This document shows, one piece after another, positions 23,140 to 33,076 of a DNA stretch of 64,000 nt. The stretch covers positions 21,273 through 85,272 of the forward strand of contig DASYUT010000108.1 in the NCBI GenBank assembly GCA_036000965.1. The letters run 5' to 3'. How positions within the stretch are numbered: the stretch's first letter is position 1; each line of letters starts with the position of its first letter. Source of the DNA: Actinomycetes bacterium. Its GTDB lineage: Bacteria; Actinomycetota; CALGFH01. A program made the position numbers and the translations under genes. The notes under the pieces were generated by a model. That model made no database searches. It was given only the letters and a program-made list of their open reading frames with translations, and had not been told where the DNA came from.

Positions 23140-24360
23140 GTGGCCCAGACGACCTTCGTCTACAAGGTCCGCGACCAGCAGGGCAAGATGCTCGACGGCA
23201 CGCTCGAGGCTGACAGCCAGGGCGCGGTCGCCTCCCGCCTGCGCCAGATGGGCTACGCGCCCGTGTCCATCGAGGTCGCCAGGCAGAACGGCCTGAAGAT
23301 GGAGATCAGGCTCCCCGGGTCCAGCCGGGTGAAGCCGAAGGAGCTGGCGGTGTTCTCGCGCCAGTTCGCCACCATGATCAACTCCGGCCTGTCGCTGCTG
23401 CGGGCGCTGTCGATCCTCGCCGAGCAGACCCAGAACAAGGGCCTGGCCAGGGTCATCGGTGAGGTCCGCAACGAGATCGAGCAGGGCAGCGCGCTCTCGG
23501 TCGCCCTCGGCCAGCACCCGAAGGTGTTCAACCGGCTCTACGTCTCGATGATCCGCGCCGGGGAGGTCGGCGGCTTCCTCGACCAGGTGCTCCTCAAGGT
23601 CGCCGAGACCCTCGAGAAGGAGGTGGAGCTGCGCGGCAAGGTCAAGTCGGCCATGACCTACCCGGTCGTGGTGTTCGCGATGGTGCTGCTCATCGTGAGC
23701 GCGATGCTCATCTTCATCGTGCCGATGTTCAAGAACCTGTACGCGCAGCTCGGCGGCACCCTGCCGCTGCCCACAAGGATGCTGGTCGGCATCTCCGACG
23801 TGGTCAAGCGCTTCTTCGTCTTCGTGCTCGTCGGCATCGCGCTGGGCACGTTCGGCTTCAAGCGCTGGCTCACCACCCCGTCCGGCCGCTACCGGATGGA
23901 CGCGTTCAAGCTCAAGGCGCCGGTGTTCGGCCCGCTGTTCCACAAGACCGCGCTGTCGCGCTTCTCGCGCACCTTGGCCACCCTGTTCCGGTCGGGCGTG
24001 CCGATCCTGCAGGCGCTCGAGATCGTCTCCGACACCGTCAACAACGGTGTCATGGCCAAGGCCATCAAGGACGTGCAGGACTCGGTCCGGGAGGGCGAGA
24101 GCCTGGCCGCCCCGCTCGAGAAGCACACGGTGTTCCCGCCCATGGTCGTGCAGATGATGGCGGTCGGGGAGGAGACCGGCGCCCTCGACACGATGCTCGC
24201 CAAGGTGGCCGACTTCTACGACCAGGAGGTCGAGGCGACCGTCAACGCTCTCACCAGCCTCATCGAGCCGATCCTGATCGCGGTCATGGGCGCCGCCGTC
24301 GGCGGCATGGTGATTGCCCTGTACCTACCGATGTTCCAGATCGTGAACCTTGTGAAGTAA
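23140..24360 (+). CDS. pilC: Type IV pilus inner-membrane platform protein PilC
   Basis: A 406-residue PilC/GspF protein, the membrane platform on which the pilus motor acts. It starts with the usual FVYKVRDQQGKMLDGTLEA and has two T2SSF repeats: VFSRQFATMINSGLSLLRAL, then FSRTLATLFRSGVPILQALE. Three membrane segments are seen, and it ends with PMFQIVNLVK. Start GTG 23140 has AAGGAGG at 23128-23134, which overlaps the end of pilT; the longer open frame is only a shadow. Co-transcribed with pilT. Confidence 0.95.
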   Translation: MAQTTFVYKVRDQQGKMLDGTLEADSQGAVASRLRQMGYAPVSIEVARQNGLKMEIRLPGSSRVKPKELAVFSRQFATMINSGLSLLRALSILAEQTQNKGLARVIGEVRNEIEQGSALSVALGQHPKVFNRLYVSMIRAGEVGGFLDQVLLKVAETLEKEVELRGKVKSAMTYPVVVFAMVLLIVSAMLIFIVPMFKNLYAQLGGTLPLPTRMLVGISDVVKRFFVFVLVGIALGTFGFKRWLTTPSGRYRMDAFKLKAPVFGPLFHKTALSRFSRTLATLFRSGVPILQALEIVSDTVNNGVMAKAIKDVQDSVREGESLAAPLEKHTVFPPMVVQMMAVGEETGALDTMLAKVADFYDQEVEATVNALTSLIEPILIAVMGAAVGGMVIALYLPMFQIVNLVK

Positions 24361-24407
24361 GGGCCTGCGGGCCGATGACCTGGTCGTTCCAGCGCCGGCA
24401 CAGCGAG

Positions 24408-24446
24408 GCAAGCGGGACTCGGGCAAGCGGGACTCGGGTAAGCGGG
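24408..24446. repeat. 15-bp tandem repeat after pilC
   Basis: Two exact copies of GCAAGCGGGACTCGG (24408-24422, 24423-24437) plus a partial third lie between the converging pilC and ABC permease genes. No clear terminator hairpin was found in this 210-base gap. Confidence 0.8.
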
Positions 24447-24570
24447 GGCTCGAGCTGGCCAGGTCATTGGGCGGCGAGCCCTACTTCCGGGCAACCCATG
24501 CCGGGTCGTCACGAGCGCTCCCGCCTCGACGCTCCCGGCGGTCCGCCAGGCCGAGGTGCCTGGCGGCCGG

Positions 24571-25475
24571 TCACAGGTCCCGGCGCCGGAACGAGGCCAC
24601 GGCGAGGCCGATGCAGGCTGCCGGGTACGCGAGCGCCCAGGCCAGCATGGTCGGTGCCATCGGCGCGGTGGACGCGAACGGCAGCCCCGCGCCGCCCTGG
24701 TCCACGAACGAGCTGGCGACCAGGAGGCTCGGCGGCATCACGTGGTAGGAGGCCCCGCGCCAGACCGCGTCGGCCGGCAGCAGCAGGCTCACGGCGGTGC
24801 CCAGGTTGACCATCAGGTCGTTGCCCGGAGGGACCGTGCCGATGAACTCGATGATCCCCCCGAGCCACGCCAGCCCGAACAGCGCCAGCATGACCACCCC
24901 GTTGGCGAGCGTCGGCAGGACGATGCTGCCGAGCAGGCTCACGGCGAGCAGGACGAGCACCTGGAGGATCATGAGGCCCACCGCCCGGGTGGTGTCTCCG
25001 GCCTCGTAGCCGGCGACGATCCGGGCGGTCAGCAGCAGCGAGCCGCTCATCACCACGACGTAGGCCGTGAGCATGCCCGCGAGGGCGAGGAAGCGGCCAA
25101 GGAGGTAGTCGAGGCGGCTGAGCGGGCGGGCGAGCACGGCGTGGAGCGCGCCGGAGTCGACCTCCGGCGAGACCGAGGCGACCCCGAGGAACAGGCCCAG
25201 CAGCGCGGCGAGGAACTGGACTCCGTAGAGCCCGAGGATCACAAGGGCACTCGACAGGACCAGGAGCTGCTCGCGCGCGCCGACCATGCCGCCCATGCTG
25301 GTCGGGTCGGTGACCTGGGCTTGGGCGTTGACCAGGCCTCGCTCCTCGAGGTGGTAGAACAGGGTGAACCCGAGCGCGAACAGGACGACGAAGGCGGCGC
25401 TGAGCACGACGCCGGCAAGGAGCAGCTTGCGGCGCCGGGCCTCCAGCACGGTCCAGCGGGCGACGACCAGCACGT

Positions 25476-25479
<4 letters not shown>
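24571..25479 (-). CDS. ABC transporter permease (ABC-2 type)
   Basis: A 302-residue membrane protein with about six hydrophobic segments, a first cytoplasmic WTVLEARRRKLLLAG and a conserved SPEVDSGALHAVLARPLSRL loop, typical of ABC-2/NosY-like permeases. It pairs with the ATPase encoded just upstream: its ATG at 25479 overlaps the end of that gene by 4 bp. The substrate cannot be inferred. It is the last gene of the sigma / anti-sigma / ABC operon and runs toward pilC. Confidence 0.85.
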
Positions 25480-26421
<942 letters not shown>

Positions 26422-26444
<23 letters not shown>

Positions 26445-27699
26445 CGAGTGCCTCGTCAGCGCCGATCACGCCGGCGACACCCCAGATGTGCCCGCCGCGC
26501 TGCCAGAGCAGGGCGTGCAGCTTCCCGGTCGGGTCCGCGAAGCTGAGTGCCTCGGCGCCGTCGACGGTCGCCCGCTGCCACCGCACCTCGTCGGTGGGGA
26601 CCGGGAGCGGCAAGGTGGTGCGCCAGTCGCTGATGTTGCGGAGCTGCTCGACGGTCTCCTTCGGCACGCCGGGCAGGCTCAGCACCACCTCGCGAAGCTC
26701 CTCGAGGCTGGCGCCGCCATCGGCGTCCAGGCCGATCGTGCCGGCCTTGCCGACGAGCAGCCGCGGCGCACCGTCACGACCCGCATACTCCTGCACCACG
26801 ACCGCGGGGACCCGGACGATGAGCTGGGCGCCGTCGAACCGCTCGGGAATCTGGACGTCCGGCCGGCCGTTGCGCTGGAAGTAGGCGATGGCCTGGTCAC
26901 GGTCGAAGGTGATGCGGGCGGTGTGGGGACGGGTCGCAAGGATCCGCTCCGGCACGGCGCCGACGCCACGCGGCAGCGCGGAGCGGCTGACCGCCTTGAC
27001 CTGGAACCCGGCGAGCCGGCTCGCCTCGGCGAGGTCGCGCGCGACCGCCGGCTCGGTCATCCGGTACAGCTCGCTGTGGTCGCCGGTGAACACGCCGGTC
27101 TCCACGAGCTGGGACATGACCGCGCTGAGCTGCATCGACTGGCTGCTGTTGAGCTTGAGGACCTCGAAGCGCTCGCTGCGGAACTGGGCAAGGAAGCCCG
27201 CGGCGGCGGCCCTGCCGCCAGGCGTGGCGACCAGCCCGGTCACGACGACGGCCGCGACCAGCGCCGCCGCCACCCCGCGCGCCCTGGTGCTCAGCCTGGC
27301 GAGGCGGCCGCGGCGGCGCAGCGCGACCACCACCGCCGGCGCGTCCCCGGCGGGCCCGCCGACGTCGTCGCCGGCCGTTGCGCCGAGGGCGGTGGCCGTT
27401 GCGCTGACGGCGCTGGCCGTGGCGCCGACGGCGCCGGCGGTGGCCGTCCGGGCCGCGAGCAGGCGGGCGCGTCGCTGCTCCAGCCGGGCGAGCGCGGCCT
27501 CGACCGCGGCGGGGGGCAGGGGGTCGTCCGGCCCGGTCATGGCGATCGCCGGCGCGGCAAGCTCGGCGTTGCGCCGCAGCCCGGCGAGGGTGTCAAGGCA
27601 GAAGGCGCAGGCCTGCACGTGGTCGTGCAGCGGCGCCGGGGTACCGCCGGGGGCGTCGTCAAGGGACGCGCGCAGGGCACCGAGGTCAGGGCATGGCAT
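26422..27699 (-). CDS. Zinc-type anti-sigma factor with large extracytoplasmic domain
   Basis: A 425-residue membrane protein. The N-terminal zinc anti-sigma motif is H-x3-C-x2-C (His27, Cys31, Cys34 in HDHVQACAFC). After an Ala-rich linker there is one membrane helix (VAAALVAAVVVTGLVA), then about 250 residues outside the membrane ending with a domain that recalls DUF4367 sensors. It should hold the adjacent ECF sigma factor inactive until a cell-envelope signal. Start ATG 27699 gives the anti-sigma N terminus MPCPDLGAL and lies 14 bp inside the sigma gene; the longer upstream frame is a shadow. Confidence 0.8.
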
Positions 27700-28267
27700 C
27701 GTAGGCTCCCGGATCGGCGTCGTCACGGTCCAGATAGGCGTCACGGAAGGCCCGCTCCCCGCGGGCGAGCAGGACCCCGACCGAGCCGACGGCCAGGTCG
27801 AGCGTTGCGGCGATCTCTGCGTAGGAGAAGCCGGCGTGGCGCAGCAGCAGGCAGGCGCGCTGCCGCTCCGGCAGGGCGGCGAGGGCCTGGCGCACGGCCC
27901 GCTGCTGCTCGGCGCGCAGCACGTCCAGCAGCGGGCCACCATCGTCGCCCGCCTCGTCGTCCACCCGCTCCAGCCGGCCGGCGCGGTCCAGCCGCGCCGT
28001 CGCGCGGCGCTGGCCACGCAGCCGGTTGTAGGTGGCGTTCAGGCAGACGCGGCGCAGCCACGCCGCGACCTCCTCGTCCGGCCGGTCGAGCACCGGATGC
28101 CCGTCGAGCTTCAGGAACGTCTCCTGGACGACGTCCTCCCCCTCGCCGTGGTCGCCGAGCAGCCGGTAGCAGAGGGCGTACAGCTCGCCGTAGCGAGCCC
28201 TGAACACCGCCTCGAACCGGTCCTGCGCGCCGACGCCAGCCCCGACCTCATCCCGCACGGCTCTCAC
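27686..28267 (-). CDS. ECF-type RNA polymerase sigma factor
   Basis: A 193-residue sigma-70 family protein of the extracytoplasmic-function type. Region 2 reads FRARYGELYALCYRLLGD ... GEDVVQETFLKLDG and region 4 reads ALAALPERQRACLLLRHAGF, then YAEIAATLDLAVGSVGVLLA, the DNA-binding helix-turn-helix. Start GTG 28267 is set by GAGGAGC about 6 bases upstream; the longer open frame runs through repeats and has no such signal. It is followed by its anti-sigma factor with overlap. It is divergent from pilA, and their shared upstream region carries a 22-bp repeat array. Confidence 0.88.
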   Translation of the reverse strand: MRAVRDEVGAGVGAQDRFEAVFRARYGELYALCYRLLGDHGEGEDVVQETFLKLDGHPVLDRPDEEVAAWLRRVCLNATYNRLRGQRRATARLDRAGRLERVDDEAGDDGGPLLDVLRAEQQRAVRQALAALPERQRACLLLRHAGFSYAEIAATLDLAVGSVGVLLARGERAFRDAYLDRDDADPGAYDAMP

Positions 28268-28308
28268 CGGCCGCTCCTCGTGTGGTTGCGCGTGGCCAAG
28301 GTACCTCT

Positions 28309-28396
28309 CGCCTTGTCCGAGACCGCGCGTCGCCTTGTCCAACACCGCGCGTCGCCTTGTCCAACACCGCGCGTCGCCTTGTCCAACACCGCGCGC
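28309..28396. repeat. Four tandem 22-bp repeats between sigma gene and pilA
   Basis: Four abutting copies of CGCCTTGTCCAACACCGCGC plus GT start at 28309, 28331, 28353 and 28375. The last three are almost identical. The array lies 42 bases upstream of the sigma-factor start, in the promoter region shared with pilA. Iteron-like regulator sites or a slippage product are both possible. Confidence 0.88.
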
Positions 28397-28646
28397 CGCC
28401 GGCCTCTTACACGGCGGCGCCATGCGCAGCGTTCGACCTGTCCGCCCCGGCCCTCCGCGCGGCTCGACCGCTACGCCGTGGTCGTGGCAGCCCGCGACGG
28501 GCGGTGGTTCCCGCCGCCTCGGCGACCTGGCCGGCATCGCTGGCGCCTGCCGGGCCGCCAGGCCCGCCCCTGGGCCGGACGCCTGAACGTCCGACCTGCC
28601 GCGCGCGCGTTCTGCCACTTTCTGCCACTCAAGTGCGCCCTGACGC

Positions 28647-28699
28647 CATCCGATTCTCGGGGGTGCAGGCCCGAACGGATGAGCCCCCGGCCCGGGGGC
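28647..28699 (+). ncRNA. Structured element in the pilA leader
   Basis: Nested inverted repeats: CATCCG (28647-28652) pairs with CGGATG (28676-28681), enclosing TCGGG (28657-28661) paired with CCCGA (28670-28674). A second hairpin, GCCCCC/GGGGGC (28683-28699), follows at once. The element is 66 bases before the pilA start. It does not match a c-di-GMP or other riboswitch I recognise. The rest of the 497-base sigma-pilA gap holds the 22-bp array and a 10-base direct repeat (TTCTGCCACT, 28610-28629). Confidence 0.35.
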
Positions 28700-28764
28700 G
28701 GCCAGGATCGCTGCACGAACGCCGGGGCGACGGCCTGCCAGCCCCCAGGAAAGGGAGGATGTCC

Positions 28765-29250
28765 ATGCTGAAGGCCATGCAGCGCAGGCTGCAGGGGCAG
28801 CGGGAAGCGGGTTTCACGCTGATTGAGCTGATGGTCGTGGTGCTGATCATCGCGATCCTCATCGCGATCGCGATCCCGACGTTCCTCGGCGCCCGCCAGC
28901 GAGCCCAGAACCGAGCCGCCCAGTCGAGCCTCCGCAACTCGTTGACGGCGGCCAAGACGGTCTACACCGACGGGCAGGACTACAACGACGCCACCGCCGC
29001 CGCCCTGCAGGCCGTGGAGCCGAGCCTTGTGTTCGTGGCGGCCGGCACCGCCTCCACCGGGCAGAACAACGTCTCGGTGGGCAGCTCGCCGGCGGCCCCG
29101 GCGGCGGGGACCACCTTCGCCGCGGCAGCCCTGTCCGCGAGCGGCACCTGCTACTTCATCAGGGACGCGATCGCCGGCGGCACGGTGTACGGCAGCACGG
29201 CGACCTGTACCGGCACGAACGCGCTCACGGCGGCCGCCAACGGCTGGTAG
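28765..29250 (+). CDS. pilA: Type IV pilin (major pilin candidate)
   Basis: A 161-residue prepilin. The class III signal is AGFTLIELMVVVLIIAIL, cleaved by PilD between Gly and Phe, with Glu at position +5 as required for assembly. The N-terminal helix continues into IPTFLGARQRAQNRAAQSSL. The globular part is small, Ala/Thr-rich and has two Cys (GTCYF ... ATCTG) that could form a disulfide. Start ATG 28765 has GGGAGG at 28753-28758 with proper spacing; ATG 28759 lies too close to it. A strong terminator follows, which fits a highly expressed separate pilin transcript. Confidence 0.9.
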   Translation: MLKAMQRRLQGQREAGFTLIELMVVVLIIAILIAIAIPTFLGARQRAQNRAAQSSLRNSLTAAKTVYTDGQDYNDATAAALQAVEPSLVFVAAGTASTGQNNVSVGSSPAAPAAGTTFAAAALSASGTCYFIRDAIAGGTVYGSTATCTGTNALTAAANGW

Positions 29251-29274
29251 CCACCCGGCTGCGCGGCTCGGCAA

Positions 29275-29300
29275 GGAGGCGGGCCCTCGGGCCCGCCTCC
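29275..29300 (+). terminator. Strong hairpin terminator after pilA
   Basis: A perfect 12-bp stem (GGAGGCGGGCCC at 29275-29286 with 29289-29300) closes over TC, followed by TTCGCCTT. It lies 25 bases after the pilA stop and would insulate pilA from the minor pilin genes. Confidence 0.7.
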
Positions 29301-29417
29301 TTCGCCTTCCGGGCGGGCTGTAGCACCAGCAACCGTTCAACCTCCGGCGGGTCCGGCCGATCAACCGACTGAGCCGTCGGGAGCGGCCGGCGACCGTCGC
29401 TGCTTGGAGGAGCGCCT

Positions 29418-30803
29418 TTGTCAAGGATCATCCTGGGCCTGCGCGAGCGTGGCGCCGAGCGCGGCATGACCGTCCTCGAGGTGGTGATCGCCGCCTTCAT
29501 CCTGCTGGTCGCCGCCACCGCCGTCTTCACCGCCATGTACAGCGGGCTCCGGCTCCAGGCGACCTCCAAGCAGCGGGCCACGGCCACGTACTGGGCCGAC
29601 CACCTGCTGGAGCTGGCGCGCAACCAGCGCTACGACTCCATCGGGCTGTCGGACTCCACCGCGGCGATCACCGCGGTGACCGGCAGCGTGCCGGCCGGCG
29701 ACGTCGACAACCCCGACCGGCGCCTGCGGAGGGACACGGCGACCGGCTGCCTCGAGTTCAACACGGGGACCGCCGCGAGCCCGGTCTGGGAGCGGCTGAT
29801 CCTGTCGGACTCCTACACGCCTCCCAGCGCCGCGGCCACCTGCGCGACCCAGACGGCGACGAGCGACTTCCACCTGCGCCACTCGGGCGGGAGCAACGAC
29901 TACGTCGCGGCCGGCTCGCCCGCGGTCACCTACCCCGGCTGGGTGTTCGCGACCTGGGCGCCCGTGGCCGGCAAGGCGAACCTGTACTACAAGCGGGTCA
30001 CGGTGGTGGTCCGCTACCCGTCGCCCACCGGCGGCATCTCACGGCTGGTGCAGACCTCGTCGCTGTTCAGCCTCGGCTACGTGCCCGCCGTGGCACCGCC
30101 GACCACCCTGGCGCCGACGACCACCGTCGCACCCAGCACGACGGCGGCGACGTCGCCGAGCACGACCCTGCCGCCCGGGTGTGCCCCCGTGGCCGGTGAC
30201 GCGCAGGCCCCGAGCGGACACATCGACCTCGCCGGCGGCAACAGCTACACGAACCAGCTCACGGTCGACATCAACAACTCGGTCGTCGACCTGCCCCACG
30301 GGGCCGGGGGGTCGGGGCTCGCCACGATGGCGTACTCGAACCTGAGCGCCACCGCCGGGTTCCAGCCCTCCCCGCCGGCCGGGTACGGCGCGGTCTACAG
30401 CGCCTGGCCGATCACGGCCGGCGACGGGATGAAGAGCGTCTGGGGCAGCATCACCGACTGCAACGGCAACCAGGCCGTGTTCGTCGACACCATCAGGCTG
30501 GACCAGACACGCCCGCCAGCCCCGGTGCTGAGCGGCTCGGCCGGCAAGAAGCAGCTCAGCCTGAGCTGGACCGCAACCACCGACCCAGGCGCGGCCGACG
30601 CCTCCGGGGTCGCCTCCTACCGGGTCTACCGCTCCGACAAGGGCCCGACGAGCCCGCTCGCCACCGTCCCGGCGGGCACGCTCGGCTACCACGACACGCC
30701 GCTCACGAGCGGCGTCGCCTACACCTACTGGGTCACGGCGGTGGACGCGGCCGGGAACGAGAGCCAGCCGGAGTCCAACCACTACACCGGGAGCCCGACC
30801 TGA
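29418..30803 (+). CDS. PilV-like minor prepilin with C-terminal fibronectin III domain
   Basis: A 461-residue secreted prepilin. The N terminus has a prepilin signal in which MTVLEVVIAAFILLVAATAV replaces the usual FTLIE, with Glu retained at +5. A pilin-like region, a Thr/Pro linker (PTTLAPTTTVAPSTTAATS) and a middle domain follow. The last 85 residues form a fibronectin III domain (RPPAPVLSGSAGKKQLSLSW ... YTYWVTAVDAAGNES). Such tip-associated pilins could mediate adhesion. Start TTG 29418 is supported by GGAGGAGC at 29406-29413. The next gene begins one base after the stop. Confidence 0.8.
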   Translation: MSRIILGLRERGAERGMTVLEVVIAAFILLVAATAVFTAMYSGLRLQATSKQRATATYWADHLLELARNQRYDSIGLSDSTAAITAVTGSVPAGDVDNPDRRLRRDTATGCLEFNTGTAASPVWERLILSDSYTPPSAAATCATQTATSDFHLRHSGGSNDYVAAGSPAVTYPGWVFATWAPVAGKANLYYKRVTVVVRYPSPTGGISRLVQTSSLFSLGYVPAVAPPTTLAPTTTVAPSTTAATSPSTTLPPGCAPVAGDAQAPSGHIDLAGGNSYTNQLTVDINNSVVDLPHGAGGSGLATMAYSNLSATAGFQPSPPAGYGAVYSAWPITAGDGMKSVWGSITDCNGNQAVFVDTIRLDQTRPPAPVLSGSAGKKQLSLSWTATTDPGAADASGVASYRVYRSDKGPTSPLATVPAGTLGYHDTPLTSGVAYTYWVTAVDAAGNESQPESNHYTGSPT

Positions 30804-30804
30804 G

Positions 30805-31440
30805 ATGCTCACGCCCGACGGCGGCGCCCGCGCCGAGTCCGGCTTCACCATCGCCGAGCTGATGGTGACCTCGGCCATCCTGCTCCTGATCGTCACCGCC
30901 GCACTGTCGATCCTGGTCGCCGCCCAGCGGTCGGCCGGCTTCTCCTCCCGGCGCGGGCAGACCCAGGACGACGTGCGGCTGGCGATGGACCGGCTGACCA
31001 AGGACATGCGCCAGCTCACCGGGTTCACCACGTCGTTCGCGAGCAGCTCCGGGTGCAACGTGGTCGACACCTCGGGGTCGGGGGACTCGTGGACAGGGTG
31101 CGACCTGGACTTCCACGCCTACACCGTCGCCAACCCCGACACGCCGGTGCGGGTGCACTGGTGGGTCGCGGGCAACGCCCTGTACCGGGAGGAGTTCAGG
31201 CCCGACGGGAGCAGCGCGGGCACGGCGACCGTCCTGGGGGACCTGACCACGCCGGGCGGCAGCGTCCCCGCAGTCTTCTCCTGCGACGTGCTGCAGGGCT
31301 CTGACGCCGTCACCGGGGCTCCGGTGCCCTGGCAGATGACGGTCACGCTGACCATCGACCTCAGCGACCCGGGGACGACGTACTCCGTCCGGTCGCAGGT
31401 GCAGATGCGGAACCTCCAGATCCCGCAACCGCCCGCATGA
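30805..31440 (+). CDS. PilW-like minor prepilin
   Basis: A 211-residue prepilin with SGFTIAELMVTSAILLLIV as cleavage signal and helix, followed by QTQDDVRLAMDRLTKDMRQL, a pattern of PilW/PilJ-type minor pilins. The globular part has paired Cys (SGCNVVD ... WTGCDLD). It probably joins the pilus tip complex with the PilV-like and PilX-like products. Start ATG 30805, one base after the previous stop. Its stop codon lies in a 26-27-bp tandem repeat. Confidence 0.8.
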   Translation: MLTPDGGARAESGFTIAELMVTSAILLLIVTAALSILVAAQRSAGFSSRRGQTQDDVRLAMDRLTKDMRQLTGFTTSFASSSGCNVVDTSGSGDSWTGCDLDFHAYTVANPDTPVRVHWWVAGNALYREEFRPDGSSAGTATVLGDLTTPGGSVPAVFSCDVLQGSDAVTGAPVPWQMTVTLTIDLSDPGTTYSVRSQVQMRNLQIPQPPA

Positions 31441-31494
31441 CCCCTGATCCCGCAACCCCCGCATGACCCCTGATCCCGCAACCGCCCGCATGAC
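31419..31494. repeat. Three tandem 26-27-bp copies over the PilW stop
   Basis: Copies of GATCCCGCAACCGCCCGCAT plus GACCCCT begin at 31419, 31446 and 31472. The first holds the stop codon of the PilW-like gene, and each carries an ATGAcc start-like word. The true start of the next gene (31508) lies beyond the array and has its own ribosome-binding site. Confidence 0.88.
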
Positions 31495-31507
31495 CAGAGG
31501 AGCTGCG

Positions 31508-33034
31508 ATGGCCCGGCGCCAGCAGGCACCCACGAGACTCGCCCGGGGCGAGGACGGCTACGCCATGGTGGTGACCGTGCTCATCGTCATGATCCTCACC
31601 ATGCTGCTCACCGTCGTGCTCGCGCAGGGGCTGCACAACAACACCGCCACCACGCGTGGCTACCGGCGCGCCCAGGCCCTGGGAGTCGCAGAGGCAGGGG
31701 TCAACTGGGCGATTGCCGCGCTCCAGGCCGACAAGGCCACCGCCGTGGTCACCAACCAGGCCGTGCCGGTCGCCGACGGCACCGGCGGCAACGGCACCGC
31801 GACGGTCACGGTCCGTGCCGGCACGCCGGACAACCCGGGGAAGCTCGGCTCCTACACGGTGTACTCGACCGGGCAGCCGGCGCAGCCTGGCGCGCCGACC
31901 CGGACGGTGCGGGTGGTGCTCGGGGCGGCCCCGAGCTTCCTGTATGCCCTGTACGCGGACTCGAGCCTCACCCTCGAGCAGAACGCCTGCATCGTCGGCC
32001 CGGTGTTCTCAAAGGGCGACGTCTACTTCAACCAGAACAGCACCATCGCCGGCACGAGCAAGACGCGCGGCTCGCTCATCAGCCAGAACGGGGTCATCAA
32101 GCAGTTCAGCGGGGGCAACAACGCCAAGTGCCCGAGCGCCGTCGACGGCGAGCCGGTCGACGCCTCCCGCGACATCCACGGCGACGTCCTGGCCGGGGGC
32201 GGGACCCTGTCGCCCTGCCTGGAGGCTCCCGCCGGCGCGGTCGACAGCGCGGCCCAGGGCTACAACCTGAACGGCGCGACGGTGGGCGGCCGGGTCTGCA
32301 ACACCCCGCCCCCGTACAACATGCCCGCCTACACCTTCGACCCGCTACTGTACGCCAGCATCCAGTACTACGGCCAGCCACCGGGCTACGGGTCGCCCTC
32401 CTTGACCGCCGTGACCCAGTTCAACACCGCCTTCGCCACCGGCACCCTGCCCGTCGGGGCAGGAGGGGGCCTGGACCGGACCTACGTGGTCTGGGAGGAC
32501 CTGTCCCTCTACACCGCCACCAACACCACCCCGCCCGCGCTCAAGCTGGATGCCAGCACCTTGCCGATCGCCAAGGACACGGTGATCTACACCAACGTCC
32601 CGGTGGACTTCGGCAACACCACCACCGTGAGCGCCGCCCAGTCCTGCTCGACGGCCTCCCCGCCGCCGTCCGGGACCCCGGCCTGCCCGACGTTCCAGGT
32701 GATCAGCGCCTACCCGGGGAACCCGTGCACCGGTGGCGTTGGCAACTGCCCGTCGATCTACGGCGGCAACAAGATCCAGTTCCGGCCCGAGGTGGCGGTC
32801 CTGCTCTACAGCCAGGACGGCACCGTCGTGCTCAAGAACGACTGCAACGCGCCGGGCTGCGACGACAGCAACAACGGCGCCATCTACGCCAGCAGCATCA
32901 ACGGCAAGAACAACTTGAACGTGAGCTACACGCCCCGCATCGCCAGCGCGCTCGGCTTCGGCAAGGCAGCGCTGCTGCAGCAGTCCTGGGAAGAGCTGGC
33001 GCCCTGTCCCCCCGGCCAGACCCCGCCCTGTTGA
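31508..33034 (+). CDS. PilX-like pilus assembly protein
   Basis: A 508-residue protein. After a short basic stretch the N terminus reads EDGYAMVVTVLIVMILTMLL and then RRAQALGVAEAGVNWAIAAL. This is the PilX/PulK-like N-domain with a membrane helix and the conserved AEAG segment. The large remainder is Asn/Gly/Thr-rich and probably beta-rich, with several Cys (NACIVG, AKCPS, CNTPPP, CNAPGCDD), fitting an extracellular disulfide-bonded tip protein. Start ATG 31508 has AGAGGAG 6 bases upstream, preferred over the ATG codons inside the repeat at 31463 and 31490. Confidence 0.75.
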   Translation: MARRQQAPTRLARGEDGYAMVVTVLIVMILTMLLTVVLAQGLHNNTATTRGYRRAQALGVAEAGVNWAIAALQADKATAVVTNQAVPVADGTGGNGTATVTVRAGTPDNPGKLGSYTVYSTGQPAQPGAPTRTVRVVLGAAPSFLYALYADSSLTLEQNACIVGPVFSKGDVYFNQNSTIAGTSKTRGSLISQNGVIKQFSGGNNAKCPSAVDGEPVDASRDIHGDVLAGGGTLSPCLEAPAGAVDSAAQGYNLNGATVGGRVCNTPPPYNMPAYTFDPLLYASIQYYGQPPGYGSPSLTAVTQFNTAFATGTLPVGAGGGLDRTYVVWEDLSLYTATNTTPPALKLDASTLPIAKDTVIYTNVPVDFGNTTTVSAAQSCSTASPPPSGTPACPTFQVISAYPGNPCTGGVGNCPSIYGGNKIQFRPEVAVLLYSQDGTVVLKNDCNAPGCDDSNNGAIYASSINGKNNLNVSYTPRIASALGFGKAALLQQSWEELAPCPPGQTPPC

Positions 33035-33063
33035 CGAGCTGCCACGCCGAATGCGTCGACAGG

Positions 33064-33069
33064 TAGGCT
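33064..33069 (+). promoter_or_regulatory. -10 element of a probable leaderless pilD promoter
   Basis: TAGGCT ends 7 bases before the pilD ATG at 33077 with no ribosome-binding site between them, the third instance of this arrangement in the window. A TTGACG at 33031-33036 is too far upstream (27 bases) to be its -35. Confidence 0.35.
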
Positions 33070-33076
33070 CCCGTCC

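Noticed and set aside
28309..28396. Short CRISPR array
   Set aside because: 22-bp units are directly contiguous, leaving no spacers.
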